DNA of 64,000 nucleotides from Streptomyces bacillaris (GTDB lineage: Bacteria; Actinomycetota; Actinomycetes; Streptomycetales; Streptomycetaceae). Both the position numbers and the translations under genes were made by a program. The notes under the pieces are model-generated. The model did no database searches, was not told the origin of the DNA, and was given only the letters and a program-made list of their open reading frames with translations. Position 1 is the stretch's first letter; the number at the start of each line of letters is the position of its first letter. This document shows positions 45,347-53,962 of this stretch, piece after piece. Where the stretch lies: the NCBI RefSeq assembly GCF_003268675.1, contig NZ_CP029378.1, positions 868,001-932,000 on the forward strand. The letters are read 5' to 3'.

Positions 45347-46123
45347 GTGGAGGTCACCTGGTGGGGTCATGCCACCTGCACGATCGAGGACTCCGGCGTA
45401 CGGGTGTTGACCGATCCCCTGTTCGTACGGCGCTTCGCGCATCTGCGGCGGCGCCGGGGCGAGGTGCCGCCGCCGCAGGCAGCCCTCGCGGAGGTGGTGC
45501 TCGTCTCGCATCTGCACTCCGACCATCTCCACCTCCCCTCGCTCGCCCGGCTGTCCCCCGGCACCCGGCTGATCGTGCCGAGCGGCGCGGTCGCGGCCGT
45601 TCCCGGGCTGCGGTCGCTGCACCGGAAGCTGGACCTCCGGATCACCGAGGTACGGGCGGGCGACGAGGTCCGGGTGGGCGAGGTGCGGGTGCGGGCGGTC
45701 CCGGCGCTGCACGACGGCCGCCGGCTGCCGGTCGGCCCGCGCCGGGTGCCCGCGCTGGGTTACGTGGTCGAGGGCGAGGCCCGTACGTACTTCGCCGGGG
45801 ACACCGGGCTCTACGACGAGATGGGCGAGGCGGTGGGCGCGGTGGACGTGGCGCTGCTGCCGGTGGGCGGCTGGGGCCCGTATCTGGGGCACGGCCACCT
45901 GGACGCCTCCCGGGCCGCCCAGGCGCTGCGGCTGCTGGAGCCGCGCTCGGCGGTGCCGGTGCACTTCGGCACGTACTGGCCGATCGGTCTCGACGGGGTG
46001 CGGCCGCACGAGTTCCACGGGCCGGGTGACGAGTTCGTCCGGCAGGCGGGCCTCCGGGCACCGGAGGTGGCGGTGCATCTGCTCTCCCACGGCGAGCGGG
46101 TGCGGCCGGAGGCCGAGCGGTGA
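45347..46123 (+). CDS. MBL-fold metallohydrolase (UlaG/NAPE-PLD-like)
   Basis: 258 residues from GTG 45347. VEVTWWGHATCTIEDSGVRVLTDPLF opens the fold; VVLVSHLHSDHLHLPSL is the H-x-H-x-D-H zinc motif, YFAGDTGLYDEM provides the bridging Asp and VPVHFGTYWP a late His. It resembles bacterial L-ascorbate-6-phosphate lactonase/NAPE-PLD-type hydrolases. A TAGGCT -10 lies at 45268-45273. Its last bases overlap the DedA start (GTGA), so the two are translationally coupled, suggesting a lipid or phosphodiester substrate. Substrate not determined. Confidence 0.9.
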   Translation: MEVTWWGHATCTIEDSGVRVLTDPLFVRRFAHLRRRRGEVPPPQAALAEVVLVSHLHSDHLHLPSLARLSPGTRLIVPSGAVAAVPGLRSLHRKLDLRITEVRAGDEVRVGEVRVRAVPALHDGRRLPVGPRRVPALGYVVEGEARTYFAGDTGLYDEMGEAVGAVDVALLPVGGWGPYLGHGHLDASRAAQALRLLEPRSAVPVHFGTYWPIGLDGVRPHEFHGPGDEFVRQAGLRAPEVAVHLLSHGERVRPEAER

Positions 46124-46758
46124 TCCAGGAGTTCCAGTCGGTGGTGCGGGAGCTGCCCACCGAGTCCGCCCAGCAGGCCGTGGGCTACCCGACGCTGTTC
46201 CTGCTGGTGGCGCTGGGCTCGTTGGTGCCGGTGATCCCGACGGGGGCACTGGTGAGTTCGGCGGCGGTGGTGGCGCTCCACCAGTCGTCACCGTTCTCGC
46301 TGGTCTTCGTCTTCATCGTGGCCTCGGCGGCGGCGTTCCTGGGCGATGTGTGCCTGTACTGGCTGGGGCAGCGGGGGGTGCGGTCGAAGAACGGGTCGAA
46401 GTGGCTGGAGACGCTCACCCGCCGCGCCGCGCCGGAGCGGCTCGCCCAGGCGCAGGAGAAGCTGGCCGAGCACGGCGGGACGGTGCTGGTGCTCTCCCGG
46501 CTGGTACCGGCGGGGCGGATTCCGGTGATGCTGGCGTGTCTGCTGGGGAAGATGCCGCTCAAGACGTTCGCCCGGGGCGATGTCCCGGCGTGTCTGGCCT
46601 GGGCGGCGACGTACCAGCTGATCGGGATACTCGGCGGCTCGCTCTTCCCGGAGCCGTGGCAGGGCGTGGTCGCGGCGGTGGCGCTGACCGTGGTGATCAG
46701 CGGGGCACCGGCGGTGTGGCGGAGCCTGCGGGCGCGGTTCGGCCACGGGACGGCCTGA
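46120..46758 (+). CDS. DedA-family membrane protein
   Basis: 212 residues, GTG start at 46120 overlapping the MBL stop by 4 bp. Four to five hydrophobic segments are present. The DedA/SNARE-associated motif is seen around FIVASAAAFLGDVCLYWLGQRG and VLSRLVPAGRIPVMLACLLGKMPLKTFARGD, with the conserved Arg-Leu-x-Pro-x-x-R. Members move undecaprenyl phosphate or phospholipids across the membrane and use the proton gradient. Coupling to an MBL hydrolase hints at a shared lipid substrate. Confidence 0.92.
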   Translation: MIQEFQSVVRELPTESAQQAVGYPTLFLLVALGSLVPVIPTGALVSSAAVVALHQSSPFSLVFVFIVASAAAFLGDVCLYWLGQRGVRSKNGSKWLETLTRRAAPERLAQAQEKLAEHGGTVLVLSRLVPAGRIPVMLACLLGKMPLKTFARGDVPACLAWAATYQLIGILGGSLFPEPWQGVVAAVALTVVISGAPAVWRSLRARFGHGTA

Positions 46759-46901
46759 GGACGCGGCACGGCCGGAGCCGCTCGGGACGGCCTGGGGGCC
46801 CGTGGCGGCCGGAGGGCCGTGCCCGGACTGAGGACACAGGCCCTAGGGGCCCGGGACGGGCTGGGGTGCCCGAGAGCGCCCGGGCCTCCGCCGGGCTCGG
46901 C

Positions 46902-48107
46902 TCAGCGCAGCTCGTCGAAGGCCGCCGCGAACCGGCTCAGCGCCCGCTCCACATGCGGCAGCTCCAGCGGCTCCGCCGCCGTCAGGGACTCCCGCCGCTC
47001 CTCGGGCGTGGCGCCCAGCAGGGGGCCGGTGGAGAGCCGTACGCGCAGGGCGCCCAGTTCGTCCCCGAAGCGGTGGCCGCCCGGGGTGGGGGCGCCCAGC
47101 CGGTCGGTGAGGTACTCCTCCAGCTCCATGGAGTCCGTGACCCCGAGCGCCGCCAGCCGGGGCCGGAGCGGGCCGAGGTCCGCGTAGAGGTGGCGGCCCG
47201 CCTGCGGGGGCCGGGCCAGCGCGCCCACGCCGAGCACCGTGCGGTGGACGGCGGCGGCCACCCGGCCGTGGAGCCGCGCGGCCTGCCGGACCCGTTCCCG
47301 TACGGCCTCCGGTTCGCCCAGGGCGTGGGCGGCGGCGGGGGCGAGGGGCCCGGCGACCAGGGCGCCGAGGGCGGTGAGGACGTCGAGCGTACGGGCCCGG
47401 AGCACCGCTCCCCGGCCGGTCCCGGGGAAGCGGGCGACGGCGAGGGGCCAGGCGGCGGGGGTGAGGGCGCCGGAGAGGTCGCTGATCACCGTGACGTCGT
47501 CGGGGCACATCTCGGCGGGGCTGAGCAGGACCGTGTCGCGGGGCCCGTGCACGGTGTCGCGCCAGGTCTCGTCGCTGATGATGTGCAGCCCCTCCCCGAC
47601 CGCCGCCTCGCAGGCCTCCCGCACCAGCTCGGGCGGGGCGACGGTGGCGGTGGGGTCGTCGGCGGCGGAGAGCACCAGCAGCTTCGGCCGGCCGCCCTCG
47701 GCGCGCACCCGGCGCACGGTCTCCAGCAGGGCGTACGGGTCGGGGACGCCCCCGCACTCCGCGGGCGTCGGCACCTGGTAGGCGGGCCTGCCGAGCAGCC
47801 GGGCCTGGGGCATCCAGGTGGCCGGGCAGGGGCGGGGCATCAGGACGTCTCCGCCGTGGGCGGCGATCAGGGCGAGGAGGAGCGGCTGGTCGCCGGGGGC
47901 CGCCACGATGTTCTCCGGGGGGCCGTGCAGCCCGCGCCGGTCCCAGTAGCCCCGGGCCGCCTCGCAGAGGGCGCGGCCGCCGCCGAGCGGCTCGGCGCGG
48001 GTGCGGTCCGCGGCGGCGGCGAGGACGGCGGCCAGTTCGGGGAGGACGGGGAGGCCGGGGTCGGGGGCGGGCGGCCCGTAGCGGACGGGCCCGTGGTCCT
48101 CGTGCAT
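46902..48107 (-). CDS. Fold type I PLP aminotransferase-like protein lacking the Schiff-base lysine
   Basis: 401 residues with class I/II aminotransferase architecture: NIVAAPGDQPLLLALIAAHGGDVL (phosphate loop region), ADDPTATV in place of N-P-T-G, LHIISDETWRD (the Asp that pairs with the PLP nitrogen) and a C-terminal LRVRLSTGP with the carboxylate Arg. At the place of the catalytic S-x-S-K lysine it reads ISDLSGALTPAAW, and the only lysine in the whole protein is in RPKLLVL, far from that site. It therefore cannot form the usual internal aldimine and may be a pseudoenzyme or ligand-binding protein. A minus-strand TATAAA at 48209-48214 may be its -10. Confidence 0.85.
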   Translation of the reverse strand: MHEDHGPVRYGPPAPDPGLPVLPELAAVLAAAADRTRAEPLGGGRALCEAARGYWDRRGLHGPPENIVAAPGDQPLLLALIAAHGGDVLMPRPCPATWMPQARLLGRPAYQVPTPAECGGVPDPYALLETVRRVRAEGGRPKLLVLSAADDPTATVAPPELVREACEAAVGEGLHIISDETWRDTVHGPRDTVLLSPAEMCPDDVTVISDLSGALTPAAWPLAVARFPGTGRGAVLRARTLDVLTALGALVAGPLAPAAAHALGEPEAVRERVRQAARLHGRVAAAVHRTVLGVGALARPPQAGRHLYADLGPLRPRLAALGVTDSMELEEYLTDRLGAPTPGGHRFGDELGALRVRLSTGPLLGATPEERRESLTAAEPLELPHVERALSRFAAAFDELR

Positions 48108-48411
48108 CTCCGGCCTCCTCGCTCCCCGTACGGCCGTCCGCGGTTCCGGGGCGCTCTCCGGCCGTCTGCGGTAACGGGGCGCTGCGGGCCCTCCGGCTCT
48201 CTGGGCCCTTTATACGGAGGTTCGGGCCGGGGCGCCCGTTCACCTGCGCACCCGGGCGCGCCGGGGCGGGCGTGGGCCGTTGCCGGGCGAGCCGGGTGAC
48301 GGGCCCCCGGGGGGGCGGGCCTGGGCCGTTGTGCCGGTAGTCGGTGGAGCGTGGTGAGGCTCTCAGCGCGCCTGCTGGTTCATCGGCGGGCGGCCGGGTA
48401 TTCGCTGAGCC
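48108..48411. other. Divergent intergenic region
   Basis: About 300 bp between the divergent aminotransferase-like and PAP2/DAG-kinase genes. A CCTTTATACGG block (48206-48216) gives a TATAAA -10 for the minus strand. The rest is GC-rich with repeated CCGGCCGTC/TGCGG segments and no supported gene. Confidence 0.45.
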
Positions 48412-49926
48412 ATGTCGCCCATGTCGTCATCGCGCCCATCGTCCGCCGCCCCCGCCGCCGACCGGGTCCGGCACTGGCTCCAAGGACGGGATCTCGCCGT
48501 CTTCCACGGCGTCGCCGGTCGGCACTGGCCGGGCGCCGATCCGCTGCTGCCCAAGCTGAGCCGGAGCGCCAACCACGGGCTGCTCTGGTTCGGGACGGCC
48601 CTCGGCATCGCGGCCCTCGGCTCCAGCGCCCGGTCCCGGCGCGCCGCGCTGCGCGGGGTCGCCTCGCTGGCCGTGGCCTCGGCGGCGATCAACACGGTGG
48701 GCAAGGGCGCGGTCCGCAGGCAGCGGCCGATACTCGACCAGGTGCCGGTGATGCGGCAGCTGAAGCGGCAGCCCGTGACCACGTCGTTCCCCTCCGGGCA
48801 CGCGGCGTCGGCCGCCGCCTTCGCCACCGGGGTGGCGCTCGAGTCGAAGGGCTGGGGCGCGGTGGTCGCGCCCGTCGCTGCGGCGGTGGCCGCCTCCCGC
48901 GTCTACACGGGCGTCCACTATCCGAGCGACGTCCTGGCCGGGGCCGCGCTCGGCATAGGGGCCGCGTTCGCCCTGCGCGGGGTCGTCCCCACCCGGGGGC
49001 AGCTCCCGGCGCCCGGCCGCCCGCCCGGTGAGGCGCCCGCGCTGCCCGGCGGGAAGGGGCTCGTGGTCGTGGTGAACCAGGCGTCGGGCACGGCCACCGC
49101 GACCGCGTCGCTGGTGCGTGAGGCGCTGCCGCAGGCCGAGGTCGTCGAGTGCGCGCCCGAGGACCTCTCCACCGCCATGGAGAAGGCTGCGGGCCGGGGC
49201 AGGGCGCTGGGGGTCTGCGGCGGCGACGGCACGGTCAACCTGGCGGCCTCCGTCGCGGCGACGCACAGCATGCCACTGGCCGTCTTCCCGGGCGGGACGC
49301 TGAACCACTTCGCCTACGACCTGGGCATCGAGACGGTCCAGGAAGCCGCGGCGGCGCTCACGGCGGGCGACGCCATACAGGTCGACCTGGGCCGCTTCCG
49401 CCCCGGCCCGAAGGGGCCCGAGGGGGCGGACGGCTACTTCCTCAACGCGTTCAGCCTGGGCGTCTATCCGGAGCTGGTACGGACCCGGGAGCACTGGTCG
49501 CCCCGGATCGGCGGCTGGCCCGCCGGGGTGCTCGCCGCCTTCCACGTGCTGCGCGGACGGCAGCCCCTGGAGGCCGAATTCCAGGGCCGCAGGCGCCCGT
49601 TGTGGCTGCTCTTCGTCGGCAACGGCCTCTTCCAGCGGGTCGGCCCGGCGCCCGGCCGGCGCCACAACCTGGCGGACGGGCTGCTGGACGTGCGGGTGGT
49701 GCACGGCGGCCGGACGCCCGCGCTGCGGCTGCTGGCGGCGGCGGTGGCCGGTCCGCTGACCCGCTCCCCCGCCCATGCGGCGGTGCGGCGGCGCCGGGTG
49801 CGGATCGCCGGTCTGGCGCCGGGGACTCCGTACGCATACGACGGTGAAGTGGCCCACTCCGGGAAGGAGTTGCTGATCGACAAGCTGCCGGAGGCACTGA
49901 CGGTCTACTGCCCGATGCCCGTCTGA
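48412..49926 (+). CDS. Bifunctional PAP2 phosphatase / diacylglycerol-kinase-like lipid enzyme
   Basis: 504 residues. The N-terminal ~200 residues are a PAP2 phosphatase: GKGAVRRQRP, SFPSGHAASAAAF and SRVYTGVHYPSDVLAG are the three catalytic motifs, with membrane helices between. The C-terminal ~290 residues are a diacylglycerol/sphingosine kinase-type catalytic domain: VVVNQASGTA, GVCGGDGTVNLAASVAATHSMPLAVFPGGTLNHFAYDLG with the G-G-D-G-T nucleotide loop, and GDAIQVDLGRF. Such fusions may both remove and add phosphate on lipid carriers such as undecaprenol or diacylglycerol. It lies in an envelope-enzyme neighbourhood (DedA, MBL). Confidence 0.94.
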   Translation: MSPMSSSRPSSAAPAADRVRHWLQGRDLAVFHGVAGRHWPGADPLLPKLSRSANHGLLWFGTALGIAALGSSARSRRAALRGVASLAVASAAINTVGKGAVRRQRPILDQVPVMRQLKRQPVTTSFPSGHAASAAAFATGVALESKGWGAVVAPVAAAVAASRVYTGVHYPSDVLAGAALGIGAAFALRGVVPTRGQLPAPGRPPGEAPALPGGKGLVVVVNQASGTATATASLVREALPQAEVVECAPEDLSTAMEKAAGRGRALGVCGGDGTVNLAASVAATHSMPLAVFPGGTLNHFAYDLGIETVQEAAAALTAGDAIQVDLGRFRPGPKGPEGADGYFLNAFSLGVYPELVRTREHWSPRIGGWPAGVLAAFHVLRGRQPLEAEFQGRRRPLWLLFVGNGLFQRVGPAPGRRHNLADGLLDVRVVHGGRTPALRLLAAAVAGPLTRSPAHAAVRRRRVRIAGLAPGTPYAYDGEVAHSGKELLIDKLPEALTVYCPMPV

Positions 49927-50032
49927 CACCCCGCCCCGACCGTCCAGAATTCAAGACACCCATCTCACCATCCGGCATGGCGGCGTACGGTGGCGGCAGC
50001 GCGCAACCGCCGTACCGAGAGAGGACGCCGCC

Positions 50033-50857
50033 ATGCCGGATGCTGCCCCGCCGAAAGAGACCGCCGTCTACACCCACGGCCACCACGAGTCGGTGCTGCG
50101 CTCGCACCGCTGGCGGACCGCCGCCAACTCGGCGGGCTATCTGCTCGGTGAACTCCGGCCCGGCATGGCGGTGCTGGATGTCGGCTGCGGTCCCGGCACC
50201 ATCACCGCCGACCTGGCCGCCCTGGTCGCACCCGGCCGGGTGACGGCGGTCGACACCGGCACCGGCATCCTGGAGCAGGCAGCGGCGGTGGCCGCCGAAC
50301 GAGGCCTGGAGAACGTCGAGTTCGCCGTGGCCGACGTGCACGCGCTGGACTTCCCCGACGGTTCCTTCGACGTCGTCCACGCCCACCAGGTGCTCCAGCA
50401 TGTGGGCGACCCGGTGCAGGCGCTGCGCGAGATGCGGCGGGTCTGTCGCCCCGGCGGAGTGGTCGCCGCGCGGGACAGCGACTACGCGGCGATGGCCTGG
50501 TATCCGGAGACACCCGGGCTGGCGGCGTGGCAGGAGGTGTACCGCCGGGTGGCCCGCGCCAACGGCGGCGACCCGGACGCCGGGCGGAAGCTGCTCTCCT
50601 GGGCGCGGCAGGCCGGGTTCACCGACATCACCCCGACCGCCGCCGCCTGGTGCTTCGCCACCCCGGAGACCCGCGCCTGGTGGAGCGGGCTGTGGGCGGA
50701 CCGTACGACGGACTCCGTCTACGCCGAACTGGCGGTACGGGGCGGCCATGCGAGCACCGAGGAGCTGACGGCCATCGCGGACACCTGGCGCAACTGGGGT
50801 GCGGAGGACGGCGGTTGGTTCCTGGTCCCGCACGGTGAGGTGCTCTGCCGGGGGTGA
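50033..50857 (+). CDS. Class I SAM-dependent methyltransferase
   Basis: 274 residues; ATG at 50033 behind GAGAGGA. A typical methyltransf_11/UbiE-like core: GMAVLDVGCGPGTITADLAALV (motif I), VTAVDTGTGILEQAA, NVEFAVADVHALDFPDGSFDVVHAHQVLQHVGD (motifs II to IV) and CRPGGVVAARDSDY (post-motif). A TACGGT at 49991 region is a plausible -10, followed by a leader with a small hairpin. It ends at a convergent terminator. The methyl acceptor is unknown. Confidence 0.93.
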   Translation: MPDAAPPKETAVYTHGHHESVLRSHRWRTAANSAGYLLGELRPGMAVLDVGCGPGTITADLAALVAPGRVTAVDTGTGILEQAAAVAAERGLENVEFAVADVHALDFPDGSFDVVHAHQVLQHVGDPVQALREMRRVCRPGGVVAARDSDYAAMAWYPETPGLAAWQEVYRRVARANGGDPDAGRKLLSWARQAGFTDITPTAAAWCFATPETRAWWSGLWADRTTDSVYAELAVRGGHASTEELTAIADTWRNWGAEDGGWFLVPHGEVLCRG

Positions 50858-50894
50858 CACCTGGGTCGCTCGCGAACCCGGGGCCGGTGCCCGT

Positions 50895-50937
50895 GCCCTG
50901 CCCGAGGTGACGCGCGGACTCGGGCCCCGGGCAGGGC
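50895..50937. terminator. Bidirectional terminator between methyltransferase and GNAT genes
   Basis: GCCCTGCCCG (50895-50904) pairs perfectly with CGGGCAGGGC (50928-50937), with a 23-nt loop that has further internal pairing. It lies between convergent stops at 50857 and 50943. Confidence 0.65.
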
Positions 50938-50942
50938 GGGCC

Positions 50943-51440
50943 TCAGGGGCGGTGCCACTCCATGACGTGTCCGGTCGCCGCGAACCGTTCGTTCCCGGCG
51001 AGCTTCCCGGTCTTCGTCTCGACGACCGTGAACCCCGCGCTCTCGTAGAGGGCGCGGGCGTGGTCGTTCCCGGCCAGGACCGTGCACTCGATCCGGGCGG
51101 AGTCGTCGGCGCTCAGCACATGGCCGAGCAGGATCCGCCCGATGCCCTGGCGGTAGCGGGCGGGATCGACGTACAGCCAGGTCAGTTCGGCGTCCGCGAA
51201 CGCGGCGAACCCAGCCACCTGCGGCCCCTCCCCCGCGCCGTCGTCCGCCTCCGCCACCCAGAGGTCGCCGTCGAAGAGCCCCTCCTCCTCATGGGTCTCG
51301 GCCAGCGTCAGGAAGGCCTCCACGCCGACGGAGCACCGCAGTTCGTCCAGGCGCGCGATGTCGTGGATGCGGGCGATGGCGTCCCAGTCCTCCGGCCGGT
51401 AGGGCCGGACGGTGACCTTCGGTGGCGTACGTCGTTCCAT
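50943..51440 (-). CDS. GNAT-family N-acetyltransferase
   Basis: 165 residues from ATG 51440, with GAGGG 7 nt upstream. VTVRPYRPEDWDAIARIHDIARLDE begins the fold. LTWLYVDPARYRQGIGRILLGHVLS is the acetyl-CoA pyrophosphate-binding R/Q-x-x-G-x-G/A motif, and VLAGNDHARALYESAGFTVVETK is the typical C-terminal N-x-x-A-x-x-x-Y-x-x-x-G-F. It transfers an acetyl group from acetyl-CoA to an unknown amine. It is divergent from the VOC gene. Confidence 0.92.
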   Translation of the reverse strand: MERRTPPKVTVRPYRPEDWDAIARIHDIARLDELRCSVGVEAFLTLAETHEEEGLFDGDLWVAEADDGAGEGPQVAGFAAFADAELTWLYVDPARYRQGIGRILLGHVLSADDSARIECTVLAGNDHARALYESAGFTVVETKTGKLAGNERFAATGHVMEWHRP

Positions 51441-51533
51441 GGCGCGACCCTCGCACCGGGCCCGCGCCTCGGCAACCGAATTACGGCGGGCCGGAGCGGG
51501 CCCGAATCGATCACACCCGCGGCGCGGTCCAAT

Positions 51534-51539
51534 TACCCT
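51534..51539 (+). promoter_or_regulatory. Leaderless -10 element of the VOC gene
   Basis: TACCCT ends 7 nt before the ATG at 51547 and no ribosome-binding site is seen. Confidence 0.5.
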
Positions 51540-51546
51540 CGTACGC

Positions 51547-51900
51547 ATGGAGATTCTCGGAACCACGCTGCGTATCTGCGTCGACGACCTGGAGGCCGCG
51601 GTGGCCTTCTACGAGGGGCTGACGGGCACCCCGGCCCAGCGGTTCGAGCGCGGCGGGGTGTCGGTCGCCGCCATCGGGTGCTTCCTGCTGATGAGCGGTC
51701 CCGCATCCGAGCTGGAGGTGCTGCGCAAGGTGGGGGCGACCATCGCCGTCAAGGACGTCGACGAGGCGAACGCGGCGCTGACCCGGGCGGGGGCGCGGAT
51801 CGTCGCGGGGCCGGTGCCGACCCCGGCGGGCCGCAATCTGATCGCGCTCCACCCGGACGGCTCGGTCTTCGAGTACGTGGACCGCAAGGTCACGGTCTGA
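51547..51900 (+). CDS. VOC-family (glyoxalase/bleomycin-resistance fold) protein
   Basis: 117 residues, a single VOC domain: LRICVDDLEAAVAFYEGLTG opens the first beta-alpha-beta-beta-beta unit and GRNLIALHPDGSVFEYVDRK closes the second. Metal ligands typical of glyoxalase I are only partly evident, with His in ALHPDG and Glu in FEYVD. It could bind a small molecule or act as a dioxygenase or isomerase. Start at ATG 51547 is supported by the -10 seven bases upstream. The gene is divergent from the GNAT gene and converges on the arginase-family gene. Confidence 0.88.
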   Translation: MEILGTTLRICVDDLEAAVAFYEGLTGTPAQRFERGGVSVAAIGCFLLMSGPASELEVLRKVGATIAVKDVDEANAALTRAGARIVAGPVPTPAGRNLIALHPDGSVFEYVDRKVTV

Positions 51901-51929
51901 GCCATCCGTCCGGACCGGAGGCAGGCGCG

Positions 51930-52827
51930 TCAGGCCGGTGCGAGCGCTCCGACGACGAGGTCCGCGAGGAGCGCGCCCGCAGTGCCGTCCGGGTCCAGAT
52001 CCGGATCGTAGATGGTGACGTTGAGGCCGACACAGCGCGGCGAGGAGACCAACGTCCGCAGCAGCGGGGCGAGTTCGTCCGGCATCGGGCCGCCGTCGTC
52101 CGGGCTGTCGACGGCGGGCATGACGCTCGGGTCGAGGACATCGGCGTCGAGGTGGACCCAGTAGCCGTCCAGGGCGGGTGTCTCCAGGCTCTCCACGGCG
52201 GCCCGGGCCAGCTCGGCGGCGCCCCACTCCCGGAGCTGGCCCACCGTCACGTTGGGGATCTTCAGGGCAGCCAGCTCCGCCTGGTCCTCGTCCCCGTCGC
52301 GCATCCCGAAGAGGCGGACGTCCTCGTCCTTGAGGTAGGGGCGCAGCCCTTCGAGGTCGCTGAGGTCCGCCTGACCGCGCCCCGTGGCGATGGCCAGCTC
52401 CTCCCCGCCCGCGGCCCCGACGTGGTCGCTGTTGCCCACGTGCCGGAAGTCGGCGGACCCGTCGACGGCGGCCAGCCCGTACCGGCCGAGGCGGCGCAGT
52501 GCGAGGGCCGCGCCGAGCTGGATGGAGCAGTCGCCGCCGAGGACGACGGCGAACTCCCCGGCCCGTACGTGCCCTTCGATCCGGTCCGCGAGGGTGCGGG
52601 TGTAGCGGGCGATGGCGGCGGCGTTGAAGACCCCGTCGCCCGGCTGCCACTCCCCGCGGTCGTAGCGGGGCGGCACCACGACGCCGCCCTCCAGCGCGCC
52701 GAGCCGCTGCACGATCCGCTGCTCGCGCAGGGCACCCGCCAGCTTGTAGCAGCCGGGGACGGTCCCGGGGGCCGGGGGCCGCAGCCCCAGATTGGAGGGG
52801 GGCGTCGAGGACCACGAGGGTGCGCAT
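51930..52827 (-). pseudogene. Arginase/agmatinase-family gene with an N-terminal frameshift
   Basis: The body of the protein is a complete arginase-family enzyme: FAVVLGGDCSIQLGAALAL (H/D metal region), LAAVDGSADFRHVG, LDGYWVHLDADVLDPSVMPAVDSPDDGG (D-x-D) and late SSPRCVGLNVTIYDPDLDPDG. The first conserved His-Asp ligand reads SADFRH. The natural start MRTLVVLDAP at ATG 52827 is in another frame; the sequence PSNLGLRPPAPG follows only if one base is removed from the G6 run at 52797-52802 (C6 on the coding strand). Corrected length is 298 residues. It may be a real frameshift, or a sequencing error. A substitute start at 52934 would add about 45 unrelated residues. Confidence 0.75.
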
Positions 52828-52899
52828 GCGGCCCATCCGCCGCCGCCGCCCCCGGGAGGCTCAAGCGCTTTCGGCGGGCCGCGTAACGGCTTGCGGGGC

Positions 52900-53499
52900 T
52901 CAGGGCACGGGTGCGGTGATCGCCCAGCGTTCATGGTCGCGCCAGGCGCCGTCGATGTGGAGGAAGTCGGGCGAGAAGCCCTCCAGGCGGAATCCGGCCC
53001 GCTGCACCAGGGCGATGGAGGCCGCGTTGCCGGGCTGGATGTTGGCCTCCAGGCGGTGCAGGCCGAGCGGTCCGAAGGCGAGGTCCATGACGAGGCCGAG
53101 CGCCTCGCCCATCAGTCCGCGCCCGGCCGCGTGGGCGAAGGCCCCGTAGCCGAGGGCGCCGCAGCGGAAGCCGCCGAGGACGATGTTGTTGATGTTGATG
53201 AACCCGGCGATGGCCCCGTCCGGCGACCCGTGCGCACCGCCCTCGCCCCCGTCTCCCCGCTCGCAGACGAGAAAGCCCTCACGGGCCGGGTCCCGGGCGA
53301 GGGCCTCGGTGTACGCGGCGTAGGTATCGGGCCGCTCGGGCGGGAAGAGCCACGGGTGGTGGTGGGCGCGGCTCTCCCGGGCCCGGGCCGTGAACTCCGC
53401 CGCGTCGGCCTCGGTGAAGCGGCGCAGGGCGGTCCGGGGGCCTTCGGCGAGGTACGGGCCGGTGCCGGCCGGGGTCCGGCGGCCGTTCGGTTCGGGCAT
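52900..53499 (-). CDS. GNAT-family N-acetyltransferase (RimJ/RimL type)
   Basis: 199 residues from ATG 53499. TALRRFTEADAAEFTARARESRAHHHPWLFPPERP is the typical start of the ribosomal-protein-acetyltransferase-like (RimJ/L) family. GYGAFAHAAGRGLMGEALGLVMDLAFGPLGLHRLEANIQPGNAASIALVQRAGFRLEGF covers the acetyl-CoA site and the N-x-x-S motif. A short Gly/Asp loop (GDGGEGGAHGSPDG) interrupts the middle. A TACGCT -10 six bases before the ATG suggests leaderless transcription. The arginase-family gene starts 72 bp further on in the same direction. Confidence 0.92.
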   Translation of the reverse strand: MPEPNGRRTPAGTGPYLAEGPRTALRRFTEADAAEFTARARESRAHHHPWLFPPERPDTYAAYTEALARDPAREGFLVCERGDGGEGGAHGSPDGAIAGFININNIVLGGFRCGALGYGAFAHAAGRGLMGEALGLVMDLAFGPLGLHRLEANIQPGNAASIALVQRAGFRLEGFSPDFLHIDGAWRDHERWAITAPVP

Positions 53500-53505
53500 C
53501 GTCCC

Positions 53506-53511
53506 AGCGTA
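53506..53511 (-). promoter_or_regulatory. Leaderless -10 element of the GNAT gene
   Basis: TACGCT on the minus strand lies 6 nt upstream of the ATG ending at 53499; there is no ribosome-binding site. Confidence 0.5.
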
Positions 53512-53584
53512 CGACGGGTACGGGCGCGGGGCCGACCCGGCCGGCCCGGCGACCGCCCGTCCCGTCACACGCCCGTACGCCGTG

Positions 53585-53824
53585 TCACCTGCCCTTGCGG
53601 CGGAACAGGTAGCCGCCGCAGACCAGTCCGATGAGGAACATGGCGAGCAGGGCGAGCCAGAGGGGCATGGTCACCTGCGGGATGATCACCCGGATGGTGA
53701 CACTCTGGGTGTTCACGCAGATGAACACGATGACCAGGGCGACCAGCACCGCGACGGCGATGCGCCCCGGGGTCCACAGCCCGGTGCCGCTCCTGCCGTC
53801 GCTCGTCACGTCCTTGGGACTCAT
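53585..53824 (-). CDS. LapA/DUF1049-like small membrane protein
   Basis: 79 residues from ATG 53824, with AAGGA 7 nt upstream. Two hydrophobic helices are evident (RIAVAVLVALVIVFICVNTQSVTIRVIIPQV and LWLALLAMFLIGLVCGGYLF), joined by a short loop with the N-T-Q motif, and a basic tail RRKGR. This is the LapA (lipopolysaccharide assembly A domain, DUF1049) pattern. In actinobacteria its role is not established. It is followed by a GNAT gene and preceded by a peptidase gene on the same strand. Confidence 0.88.
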   Translation of the reverse strand: MSPKDVTSDGRSGTGLWTPGRIAVAVLVALVIVFICVNTQSVTIRVIIPQVTMPLWLALLAMFLIGLVCGGYLFRRKGR

Positions 53825-53962
53825 GGTCCGGTCCTTCCGCCGCCGCCCCCCGGGGTCCCCAGCATGACCCGGTGCCGGGCCCGGAGGGCGGTGATGTTCG
53901 CCCGTTCGGGTGAACACGGACTGGGTGAACACGGACAGATGGGCGCGGCAGCGGGACGGCCG

